Below, in pieces: positions 53,023 through 60,857 of a stretch of 64,000 nucleotides of DNA (position 1 is its first letter; each line of letters opens with the position of its first letter). Both the position numbers and the translations under genes were made by a program. The notes below the pieces were generated by a model, which did not search any database, was not told where the DNA came from, and saw only the letters and a program-made list of their open reading frames with translations. Source of the stretch: Paraburkholderia adhaesiva (GTDB lineage: Bacteria; Pseudomonadota; Gammaproteobacteria; Burkholderiales; Burkholderiaceae); NCBI RefSeq assembly GCF_021390575.1, contig NZ_JAJEJQ010000003.1, forward strand, positions 62,001 to 126,000, written 5' to 3'.

Positions 53023-54542
53023 AAGTCCGTGCGCAGATTGCGATGGTGCTGAACCTCGACAAGTGCATCGGCTGCCATACATGCTCGGTCACCTGTAAAA
53101 ACGTGTGGACGAGCCGCGAAGGTATGGAGTACGCGTGGTTCAACAACGTCGAAACAAAACCGGGCATCGGTTACCCGAAGGATTGGGAAAACCAGGAACG
53201 CTGGCGTGGCGGCTGGGTGCGCAAGCCAAGCGGCGACATCGAGCCGCGTCTAGGCAGCAAATGGCGACTGCTCGCGCAGATTTTTGCTAATCCGCATCTG
53301 CCTGAAATCGACGACTACTACGAGCCGTTCACGTTCGACTACGCCCATTTGCAGGAAGCGGGCAACACGAACGCGATGCCGGTCGCGCGACCACGCTCGC
53401 TCGTGAGCGGCGAGCGCATGGAGAAAATCGAATGGGGGCCGAACTGGGAAGAGATTCTCGGCGGCGAGTTCGAGAAGCGTTCGAAGGACTATAACTTCGA
53501 GAACGTGCAGAAGGAGATTTACGGTCAGTTCGAAAACACCTTCATGATGTATTTGCCGCGCCTGTGCGAGCACTGCCTCAATCCATCGTGTGTGGCCTCC
53601 TGCCCTTCCGGTTCGATCTACAAGCGCGAAGAAGACGGCATCGTGCTCATCGATCAGGACAAGTGCCGCGGCTGGCGCATGTGTGTTTCCGGTTGCCCGT
53701 ACAAGAAGATCTATTTCAACTGGAAGAGCGGCAAGGCCGAGAAATGCATCTTCTGCTATCCGCGCATCGAGGTCGGCCAGCCGACTGTGTGTTCTGAAAC
53801 GTGCGTGGGGCGTATCCGCTATCTCGGCGTGCTGCTCTACGACGCGGACCGCATTCACGAAGCCGCGAGCGTCGAGAAAGAAACCGATCTGTATCAGGCA
53901 CAACTCGATGTTTTCCTCGATCCGTTCGATCCGGCCGTCATCGAGCAAGCCGCGCTTGACGGCGTTCCGCATGCGTGGATCGAAGGCGCGCAACGCTCGC
54001 CGGTCTACAAGATGGCGGTCGACTGGAAGATCGCATTCCCGTTGCATCCGGAGTTCCGCACGTTGCCGATGGTCTGGTACGTGCCGCCACTTTCGCCGAT
54101 CAACGCGGCCGCCAACAGCGGCGAACTCAGCATGAACGGCTGGCTGCCCGACGTCCACGCGCTGCGCATTCCACTGAAGTATCTCGCGAATCTGCTGACC
54201 GCAGGCGATGAAAAACCCGTGCAGGTTGCACTGGAGCGGCTGCTCGCGATGCGAGCGTTCATGCGCGCGCGCCAGGTCGATCGTGTTGACGCGCCGCAGA
54301 TACTTCAGCAGGTCGGGCTGTCGCTGGCGCAAGTCGAGGACATGTACCGCTACCTCGCGATCGCCAACTACGAGGACCGCTTCGTCATCCCGACGACACA
54401 CCGCGAATACGCCGAAAACGCGTTCGATCTCCGTTCGTCGTGCGGCTTCACGTTCGGCAACGGCTGCTCGGACGGGCGCACGGAAGCGAGCCTGTTCGCG
54501 CCGAAAAGCGGTCATCGGCAGATTCCGATCCAGGAGGTCTGA
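53019..54542 (+). CDS. narH: Respiratory nitrate reductase beta subunit
   Basis: 507 residues. Four Cys groups are present: DKCIGCHTCSVTCKN, LCEHCLNPSCVASCPSGSI, DKCRGWRMCVSGCPYKK and KCIFCYPRIEVGQPTVCSETC. The Trp in the third group, in place of a Cys, produces the [3Fe-4S] cluster typical of NarH, next to three [4Fe-4S]. It carries electrons from the NarI haems to NarG. The start overlaps narG (ATGA), and the stop is one base before the narJ start, with CAGGAGG inside its end. Confidence 0.97.
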   Translation: MKVRAQIAMVLNLDKCIGCHTCSVTCKNVWTSREGMEYAWFNNVETKPGIGYPKDWENQERWRGGWVRKPSGDIEPRLGSKWRLLAQIFANPHLPEIDDYYEPFTFDYAHLQEAGNTNAMPVARPRSLVSGERMEKIEWGPNWEEILGGEFEKRSKDYNFENVQKEIYGQFENTFMMYLPRLCEHCLNPSCVASCPSGSIYKREEDGIVLIDQDKCRGWRMCVSGCPYKKIYFNWKSGKAEKCIFCYPRIEVGQPTVCSETCVGRIRYLGVLLYDADRIHEAASVEKETDLYQAQLDVFLDPFDPAVIEQAALDGVPHAWIEGAQRSPVYKMAVDWKIAFPLHPEFRTLPMVWYVPPLSPINAAANSGELSMNGWLPDVHALRIPLKYLANLLTAGDEKPVQVALERLLAMRAFMRARQVDRVDAPQILQQVGLSLAQVEDMYRYLAIANYEDRFVIPTTHREYAENAFDLRSSCGFTFGNGCSDGRTEASLFAPKSGHRQIPIQEV

Positions 54543-54543
54543 G

Positions 54544-55239
54544 ATGTTTGCAGTAAAGACACAGCCCATGACCTACCGGCTCCTTGCGTCGCTCCTCGAG
54601 TACCCGGAGCCCGCGCTCATTGAAGCGGCCGACGAGATCCGGGCGATGGTGCGCAGCGAACGCGCGTTCGGCGCCGACGTGCGCGAAAAGCTGGAGCGCT
54701 TCGTCGACTATCTCGGTTCGCGCGAGCTGATTGCATTGCAGGAGAATTACGTCGCACTGTTCGACCGCGGCCGCGCCACGTCGCTTCATCTGTTCGAGCA
54801 CGTACACGGCGAATCGCGCGATCGCGGTCAAGCGATGATCGACCTCATGCAGGTCTACGAGAAGCACGGCATGCTGCTGCATTCGGGCCAGTTGCCCGAT
54901 TATCTCCCCGTGTTCCTCGAATATCTGTCGATGCTCGATGCCAGTGAAGCGCGCTCGCTGCTCGGCGAAACATCGGCAATCCTCCAGTCGATCACCGCCG
55001 AACTGAGCAAGCGCAACAGCCACTACGCGTATGTGATTGGCGCGCTGCTGCCGTTGGCGGGCGCAGACGAGGGCCGCCTGCCCGAGTCCGCGCACGACGA
55101 CGACGCCGGTGCTCCGCACGACAAAGACCATCTGCGCGCACTCGACGACGCGTGGACCGAAGAACCCGTGCGCTTCATGGGCGCCGGACAGCCTGCTACG
55201 GCGAACGTCGAATTTCATCCGCGACGCAAAACGAGCTGA
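54544..55239 (+). CDS. narJ: Nitrate reductase assembly chaperone
   Basis: 231 residues from the ATG at 54544 (CAGGAGGTCTGAG upstream). It is all-helical, with TYRLLASLLEYPEP and LHLFEHVHGESRDRGQAMIDLMQVYEKHGM followed by LPDYLPVFLEYLSML, which are the conserved NarJ signatures. It binds apo-NarG and permits molybdenum cofactor insertion and membrane attachment. The C-terminus (ALDDAWTEEPVRFMG) is also family-like. A longer in-frame reading starting at 54208 overlaps narH and is rejected. Confidence 0.94.
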   Translation: MFAVKTQPMTYRLLASLLEYPEPALIEAADEIRAMVRSERAFGADVREKLERFVDYLGSRELIALQENYVALFDRGRATSLHLFEHVHGESRDRGQAMIDLMQVYEKHGMLLHSGQLPDYLPVFLEYLSMLDASEARSLLGETSAILQSITAELSKRNSHYAYVIGALLPLAGADEGRLPESAHDDDAGAPHDKDHLRALDDAWTEEPVRFMGAGQPATANVEFHPRRKTS

Positions 55240-55281
55240 ATAACCGCAATGCGCCGACCGGGCGCCCAGTAAGGAGCAGTC

Positions 55282-55965
55282 ATGGACCATTATTTCCATC
55301 AGTTCCTGTTCGGCATCTACCCGTACATCTGCCTTGCGGTGCTGCTGTTCGGCTCGCTCGCGCGATTCGACCGCGAGCAATACACGTGGAAAAGCGACAC
55401 GTCGCAGCTGCTCCGGCGCGGGTCGTTGCGCCTCGGCAGCAATCTGTTTCACTGGGGTATTCTGGTCGTGGTGCTGGGGCACTTCGTCGGATTTCTCGCG
55501 CCGCACTGGCTCACTGCGCCGTTCATGTCGGCGTCGGTCCACCAGTTGCTCGCGATGGTCGCGGGCGGTATCGCGGGGGCCTTCGCGATCGTCGGCCTTA
55601 CGATCCTGATCGCCCGGCGTCTTGGTGACACCCGTATTCGCCGCAACAGCAGGACGTGGGACATCATCATCGTGTTCATGCTCTGGCTGCAGCTCGCGCT
55701 CGGCCTAGGTACGGTCGCGCTTTCGGCCCACCACATGGACGGCGTGATGTTCGAGCAACTCACCGACTACGTGAAGGGCGTCGTCACGTTCCGGCCGAAC
55801 ATTGCCGGACTGCTGGACGGCGTACCATTCGTCTATCAGATGCACATCGCGCTTGGCTTCACGATCTTCCTCGTGTCGCCGTTCACGCGGATGGTGCATA
55901 TCTGGAGCGGCATCGCGTCCATCGCGTATCTGTTCCGGCCGTACCAGCTCGTGCGCAAGCGCTAA
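55282..55965 (+). CDS. narI: Respiratory nitrate reductase gamma subunit
   Basis: 227 residues with five hydrophobic segments. Haem b ligands His57 and His67 (FHWGILVVVLGHF) and His188 and His206 (QMHIALG, MVHIWSG) match the E. coli positions shifted by one. It anchors NarGH in the inner membrane and oxidises quinol on the periplasmic side. AAGGAGCAGT precedes the ATG. A second, different NarI is found at the right edge of the window. Confidence 0.96.
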   Translation: MDHYFHQFLFGIYPYICLAVLLFGSLARFDREQYTWKSDTSQLLRRGSLRLGSNLFHWGILVVVLGHFVGFLAPHWLTAPFMSASVHQLLAMVAGGIAGAFAIVGLTILIARRLGDTRIRRNSRTWDIIIVFMLWLQLALGLGTVALSAHHMDGVMFEQLTDYVKGVVTFRPNIAGLLDGVPFVYQMHIALGFTIFLVSPFTRMVHIWSGIASIAYLFRPYQLVRKR

Positions 55966-55995
55966 AACGACTTCAAACAAACAGGAACACCACCG

Positions 55996-56784
55996 ATGGA
56001 TTCAGCTTCGCAAACGATAGCGCCCGGGTTGCCCGCGCGCGTGAACAATGTGGAGATCAGCGCCGCTACGATCGACGCCGAAAGCCGCCACTACGCGAAC
56101 GCGCCGGACCCGTCTCTCGCCGCTCGCCGTGCGCTCGTCGTTCACGAACTGCTGCGCCAGCGCGCTGTCGCCCTCGAACTGATCGAGCCGGATGCCGATA
56201 TCGACGACACCACGCTCGACACGCTGCTTTCACGTGAAATGCGCGTTCCTGAGCCGACGCGCGAGGACTGCGCACGCTATTACGCGCAACATCCGTCGCG
56301 CTTTGTACGCAATGAACTCGTGTACGCGAGCCACATCCTCTTCGCCGTGACCGACCGCGTGCCGCTCGCGCTCCTTCGACAGAAAGCCGAGGAAACGTTA
56401 GGCCAATTGCTTCACGCACCCGACACCTTCGAGGCACTTGCGCGTGAGTTGTCTAACTGTCCTTCGGCAGGTGTCGGCGGGAGTCTCGGCCAGCTTACGC
56501 GCGGCGACACGGTGCCCGAGTTCGAAACGGCACTGTTCGATAGCACCGACCTCGGCATATTGCCGCGCCTTGTGCGAACGCGCTTCGGCTTTCACCTCGT
56601 GCGCATCGACCAACGGGTTCCGGGCGATCCCGTCTCATTCGAAGACGCCGCCGACACGATCGCGCGCTATCTGAGCGAGCGCGTGCGCCACAAAGCTGTT
56701 CAGCAATACGTATCGATTCTTGCATCTGAGGCATCACTTGAAAACGCCGCACTCGATGCGGCGACCAGTCCACTGGTTCAATGA
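55996..56784 (+). CDS. Peptidyl-prolyl isomerase (parvulin/NifM type) in the nar operon
   Basis: 262 residues without a signal peptide. The C-terminal parvulin domain (about 110-210) has ELVYASHILFAVTDRVPLALLRQKAEETL, GVGGSLGQLTRGDTVPEFETALF and RFGFHLVRIDQR. The N-terminal part is helical, as in NifM and PpiC-like chaperones. It lies 30 bases after narI and 21 before narK, and similarly placed genes follow narGHJI in Pseudomonas aeruginosa. It probably helps fold the nitrate reductase or the transporter; this is inferred from position. Confidence 0.85.
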   Translation: MDSASQTIAPGLPARVNNVEISAATIDAESRHYANAPDPSLAARRALVVHELLRQRAVALELIEPDADIDDTTLDTLLSREMRVPEPTREDCARYYAQHPSRFVRNELVYASHILFAVTDRVPLALLRQKAEETLGQLLHAPDTFEALARELSNCPSAGVGGSLGQLTRGDTVPEFETALFDSTDLGILPRLVRTRFGFHLVRIDQRVPGDPVSFEDAADTIARYLSERVRHKAVQQYVSILASEASLENAALDAATSPLVQ

Positions 56785-56805
56785 TCCAAACGCGAGGAAG
56801 ACGCC

Positions 56806-58107
56806 ATGAATCTGCGTAGCGAATCCAGCCGACCGGGTCCGGCTGCACCGGCCACGATCAGCGCTCAGGCGTGGTCGGTCCTGTTTGCCAGCACGCTCGC
56901 ATTTCTGGTGTGCTTCGTGGTCTGGATGATGTTCGGCGTGCTCGGCATTCGACTACGCGACGAGCTTGGCTTGAACAGCACCGAATTCGGTCTGCTCACT
57001 GCGACGCCCGTGCTCACTGGCGCCGTGATGCGGCTGCCGCTCGGCGCCTGGACCGATCGATTCGGCGGCCGGATCGTCATGACACTCCTGCTCCTTGTCT
57101 GTTCTATTCCCGTTTTTGTCGTTAGTTTTGCTAACCAACTCTGGCAGTTCCTCGTGATCGGGCTCTTCCTCGGCTGCGTGGGCGCCTCGTTTGCCGTGGG
57201 CACACCTTATGTCGCGCGCTTCTTTCCGCCCGAACGACGCGGGTTCGCCATGGGATTCTTTGGAGCCGGCACGGTAGGCGCCGCGGTCAACCTGTTCGTC
57301 ACGCCAATACTTCTCGCGAACTTCGGATGGCGGTTCGTGCCGCGGGTCTATGCTATTGCGCTGCTCGTGACGGCCTTGATCTTCTGGTTTGCGTCCGCGC
57401 CCGATCCAGGCGCTGGTAAGTCAAAGGGCTCCTGGGTCGATTCCTTCAAGGTGCTGGGCGACCCACGCGTATGGCGCCTGTGCCAGTACTACTCCATTAC
57501 CTTCGGCGGCTTCACCGCGCTCTCGCTGTGGATTCCGCAATACCTGAAGGCCGAATACGGCATGTCGATCGTGATGGCCGCAGCGTTCGCGGCCGGATTC
57601 TCGCTACCGGGCTCCGTGCTGCGTGCCGTGGGTGGCATCCTCGCCGACAAGCTCGGTGCGCACAGCGTGACCTGGTGGGGTCTATGGGTCGCGTGGGTCT
57701 GCCTCTTCCTCCTTTCCTACCCATCCACCGACTTCGTCATCCACACGATCGACGGCACGGTCACGTTGCACGTCGCTTTACCCATCGCAGGCTTCGTCGC
57801 GCTGACATTCGTGCTCGGCGCGGTGTTCGCATTCGGAATGGCGTCGACGTTCAAATACGTCGCCGACTTCTATCCCACCAACATGGGTGTCGTGACGGGA
57901 ATCGTCGGGCTTGCGGGCGGGCTGGGCGGCTTCCTGCTGCCGATCCTGTTCGGCGCGCTGCTCGACGTCTTCAGGGTCCGGTCAACCTGCTTCATGCTGC
58001 TTTACGGCATCGTCTGGGTGTCGCTGATCCTGCTGTATATGTCCGAGGTACAACGCACGCCCGTTCTCGAGAAAAGGACCGGTCGTCTCGAGAGTAGACC
58101 TGCTTGA
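56806..58107 (+). CDS. narK: Nitrate/nitrite transporter (NarK, single-domain type)
   Basis: 433 residues with about twelve membrane segments. Nitrate signature motifs are MRLPLGAWTDRFGGR, the GxxGAGxx-like GFFGAGTVGAAVNLF, and the second nitrate motif in TNMGVVTGIVGLAGGLGGFLLPILFG. GAGGAAG precedes the ATG. It brings nitrate to the cytoplasmic active site and/or exports nitrite. It is the last gene before a strong terminator. Placed after narGHJI rather than in front, unlike P. aeruginosa. Whether it is NarK1 (proton symport) or NarK2 (antiport) type cannot be settled by reading. Confidence 0.94.
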   Translation: MNLRSESSRPGPAAPATISAQAWSVLFASTLAFLVCFVVWMMFGVLGIRLRDELGLNSTEFGLLTATPVLTGAVMRLPLGAWTDRFGGRIVMTLLLLVCSIPVFVVSFANQLWQFLVIGLFLGCVGASFAVGTPYVARFFPPERRGFAMGFFGAGTVGAAVNLFVTPILLANFGWRFVPRVYAIALLVTALIFWFASAPDPGAGKSKGSWVDSFKVLGDPRVWRLCQYYSITFGGFTALSLWIPQYLKAEYGMSIVMAAAFAAGFSLPGSVLRAVGGILADKLGAHSVTWWGLWVAWVCLFLLSYPSTDFVIHTIDGTVTLHVALPIAGFVALTFVLGAVFAFGMASTFKYVADFYPTNMGVVTGIVGLAGGLGGFLLPILFGALLDVFRVRSTCFMLLYGIVWVSLILLYMSEVQRTPVLEKRTGRLESRPA

Positions 58108-58132
58108 TCTGCGGGTCCCGCAATTATCTGGA

Positions 58133-58163
58133 CGCCGCTCGCGCCGCGAGCGGCGTTTTTTTT
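58133..58163 (+). terminator. Rho-independent terminator of the nar operon
   Basis: A 10-bp perfect GC stem (arms 58133-58142 and 58146-58155) with a 3-base loop, followed by eight T, 25 bases after the narK stop. Confidence 0.93.
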
Positions 58164-58635
58164 GCCGGTTTTCGGATTCCGCGGTTAATCGTCGCGACTC
58201 ATCGCAATACACGCCGCGCAGTGAGAATCGCATCTCCGGGAAACACGATGCGCAGCGCACGATGCACAGTTCATTCACACACCCCAATAGCACGAATTAA
58301 CCGTAAAATCCGATTCTCCCTTTCTTGACTTGTATTATTTCGTCGCCTCCGCAGTCGCGATAATATTCGCTACCACAAAGAAACGTCATACGACGCATTC
58401 ACCCATCGCCTCAATGGGTAAATCAAGCCGGATGCCAGCGCAGCCTTTGTCCATCACCCAAAAGGAGGAGGCGACAAAGCGCCTCTACGCACAGTGGGCT
58501 AATTACACCAGGCTAATTCCACGTGCGTATTTCCTCGGCTTTCTGCTTTGAATATAGTGCTTTTTAAACCGTAACTGATCTTGTGATCTGCCGCCCAACG
58601 CACGCATTTTCCGGCAACCATCGCGGAATCGAATA
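58164..58635. other. Non-coding region after the nar terminator
   Basis: About 470 bases, fairly AT-rich. A 45-codon frame starting MGKSSRMPAQPLS (58412-58549) exists but has no clear ribosome binding site or family. Probably the promoter region of the nitroreductase-like gene. Confidence 0.4.
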
Positions 58636-59271
58636 ATGGCTGATGCCCCTTTTCTTGAAGCGCCTGGCTGCTATGCGCCGGAGCCGGACGATATCCTCGG
58701 TATCGTCGAGCTTCCCGCACCGAACCTGGAGCGCAAACGCTCGCTGATGAAAGCACTCGGCGACCGCGCGAGCCGTCGCGAGGTCAGCCCGGAAGCGTTG
58801 TCGACGACGCTGATCAGCGAAATTCTCTGGGCCGGCTTTGGTGTCAACCGTGTCATCACCGGCGGGCGCACAGCACCCCGCCACGACGACGCTCGTGACA
58901 TCGACATCTACGCCTTCCTGCGTCGTGGCATATACCGCTACGACCCCCTTTCGCACAGGTTGCTCCTTAGAAATGCGGAAGACGCACGCCATCTGACCGG
59001 CCAGCAAGCATTCGTCGCGGATGCACCGCTGACCCTGGTCTACGTCGCACTGCCCCCGAAAGACCCAGCAACGAAGCCGGACCGCATTTCCACGCCTGAG
59101 CTGATCACTATCGGGGCCATTTCGCAGAATGTATCGCTGTACTGCGCAGCATCGGGCCTTGCCACGGTCATACGCGGATCATTCTCGCGCGCCCGACTGG
59201 CCGAGGTCATGGATCTTCGTTATGGAGAAGTGGCCGTGCTTGCGCAATCCATTGGCAAACCGGGTTCGTAA
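58636..59271 (+). CDS. SagB/nitroreductase-family protein
   Basis: 211 residues. Nitroreductase-fold features: LMKALGDRASRREVSPEALSTTLISEILWAGFGVNR, RGIYRYDPLSHRLLL, IGAISQNVSLYCAASGLATVIRGSF. The RAS-R FMN-phosphate segment, the YRYDP strand and the late ISQNVSLYCAASGL helix are typical of SagB-type FMN dehydrogenases. It should bind FMN and oxidise or reduce an unknown substrate. It stands between the two nar gene groups, and the function may be unrelated. Confidence 0.82.
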   Translation: MADAPFLEAPGCYAPEPDDILGIVELPAPNLERKRSLMKALGDRASRREVSPEALSTTLISEILWAGFGVNRVITGGRTAPRHDDARDIDIYAFLRRGIYRYDPLSHRLLLRNAEDARHLTGQQAFVADAPLTLVYVALPPKDPATKPDRISTPELITIGAISQNVSLYCAASGLATVIRGSFSRARLAEVMDLRYGEVAVLAQSIGKPGS

Positions 59272-59416
59272 CGGACGCCAGAGATGAAATGAGGTTCGCC
59301 CTCGAAGCAAGCCGAGAGACCTTGCCGGTTGGGGCGTTTCAGATTGCCGCTGTCGAGCGGCGTGTTATATCGGCGGATAGTTCAACTAATAGAATGTGCT
59401 GCCGGGAGTATGAGTT

Positions 59417-60016
59417 ATGAGGCAATTGAGCGGCCGACACCACGTACCCTGCGTTTGGGAAACGCACTACGTGACCCCCCTGGCCCATTTCAGAAATCTG
59501 CGCCACCGGACGCTACCGTGTGGCCCACTCCAGCCGAGCGACACCTACTACCTTCTCGAGGCATTGCCGCGTGAAGGCGGGCGGGCCATCACGTTCGTCG
59601 CCGAGCGGCGCTACGCGGAAAAGCTGCTGATTCGCGGCGGAAAATTCCCGCTGCCAGTCTTTAATCCGCTCTATCGGTCCTATGCGAAGCACAGCACCGA
59701 ACGCGACCCTCGTTCGTGCATGAGCGGGCTCAACGCGGACCTCTACGACGCCATTCATATGCTGTGCATCGTCCGCGGTGACATGCCGAGAAACGGCATC
59801 ACGCGCACGCTGGAATCGCTACGCGCCAATCCCGAAGCGTCCGTGAAGAGCCATGAAATCGTCCGGTTCGCGCATGCGTTGGAGCAAGGGAGCAACGAAA
59901 GCCCGCTTTCGCTCGCAATCGACCGGCTGCGCAAGGCCATTCCGGGGCTTCGCGACTTCCCGTTCAAGTTTTTGCGCGTCCGGATGCTGCACGAAAATCT
60001 GGCCGTCGGCATTTGA
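59417..60016 (+). CDS. Protein of unknown function
   Basis: 199 residues starting MRQLSGRHHVPCVWETHYVT; CGGGAG lies 10 bases upstream. No signal peptide or membrane segment. The sequence is well-behaved (TYYLLEALPREGGRAITFVAERRYAEKLL, YDAIHMLCIVRGDMPRNG, HEIVRFAHALEQGSNESPLSLAIDRLRKAIPGL) and includes several Cys/His early on (VPCVWETHYV, RHRTLPCG). I do not recognise the family. It follows the nitroreductase-like gene on the same strand with a 145-base gap, and converges on narL. Confidence 0.6.
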   Translation: MRQLSGRHHVPCVWETHYVTPLAHFRNLRHRTLPCGPLQPSDTYYLLEALPREGGRAITFVAERRYAEKLLIRGGKFPLPVFNPLYRSYAKHSTERDPRSCMSGLNADLYDAIHMLCIVRGDMPRNGITRTLESLRANPEASVKSHEIVRFAHALEQGSNESPLSLAIDRLRKAIPGLRDFPFKFLRVRMLHENLAVGI

Positions 60017-60104
60017 ACTCGCGGTTGTCGCGCGGTTATGGCGCGGCAATCGCTCAGGATCGGGGGGATAGCAATACAGCGGGCGATCGAATGTGCGCAA
60101 CGCA

Positions 60105-60797
60105 CTATTCGTCCGCTGCCCCCTGGCTCGTGCCGCCACCCAGAAAACCTTCACGCTCTTTCGCGTAGAGCGCGACCTGCACACGGCTCGTCATTTTCAG
60201 CTTGCGCAGAATATTGCGCACATGGATCTTCACCGTGCTCTCAGCCAGGTCCAGTGCACGCGCGATCTCCTTGTTGCTCGCTCCGCGCCCCAGTTCCTGC
60301 ACGATTTCCTGCTCGCGCGCGGTCAACGCTTCTCCTGAATCGCCGCCGGTACGCGGCACGGGTGGCTGCAGCGTCGGTCTGCGCATCCGCTCCACGAGCT
60401 TCGTCATCATGTGCTCGGTGATCACGGGCTGACCGGCCGCCGCCTTGCGAATCGCGTCGGCCAGCGTCTCGGCCTCGATATCCTTCAAGAGATATCCGCA
60501 CGCGCCCGAGCGCATCGCAGCGGTCAGATCGTCGCCATCCTCCGAGACCGTCAGCATCACGACCGCCGTGCCGGGCAAGTCTTGCACGAGCAGTTGCAGC
60601 GTTTCCAGGCCAGAAAGCCCCGGCATGTTCAGGTCGAGCAGGACAACATCCGGTGCGTGCTGCTTCGCGCGCTTGATCCCTTCGACGCCATCGGCCGCTT
60701 CGTCCACGACCTCAAAATCAGGCTGTCGCAGCAATAGCGCCCTGACGCCCGAGCGAAAGAGCGTGTGATCGTCGATGAGCAGAATGCGAATTGTCAT
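60105..60797 (-). CDS. narL: Nitrate response regulator
   Basis: 230 residues from the ATG at 60797 (MTIRILLIDDHTLFRSGVRALL). Receiver domain with acid pocket Asp9-Asp10, phosphorylation Asp55 (VVLLDLNMPG) and Lys in YLLKDIEA; LuxR-type HTH at about 165-220 (LTAREQEIVQELGRGASNKEIARALDLAESTVKIHVRNIL). It is phosphorylated by NarX and activates nitrate respiration genes. It is transcribed after narX with a 58-base gap containing tandem repeats. Confidence 0.93.
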   Translation of the reverse strand: MTIRILLIDDHTLFRSGVRALLLRQPDFEVVDEAADGVEGIKRAKQHAPDVVLLDLNMPGLSGLETLQLLVQDLPGTAVVMLTVSEDGDDLTAAMRSGACGYLLKDIEAETLADAIRKAAAGQPVITEHMMTKLVERMRRPTLQPPVPRTGGDSGEALTAREQEIVQELGRGASNKEIARALDLAESTVKIHVRNILRKLKMTSRVQVALYAKEREGFLGGGTSQGAADE

Positions 60798-60821
60798 GTG
60801 AGCGTAGATACAGGAGTATTC

Positions 60822-60857
60822 GGTGACTTCGGCTACTTCAGTTACTTCGGTTACGTC
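60822..60857. repeat. Four tandem 9-bp repeats in the narX-narL gap
   Basis: Units GGTGACTTC, GGCTACTTC, AGTTACTTC and GGTTACGTC lie head to tail; the last overlaps the narX stop codon. The period of 9 keeps reading frame. Location is the narL leader. Confidence 0.7.

Noticed and set aside
58412..58549. 45-codon frame starting MGKSSRMPAQPLS
   Set aside because: No clear ribosome binding site or homologous family; it sits in an AT-rich non-coding stretch.
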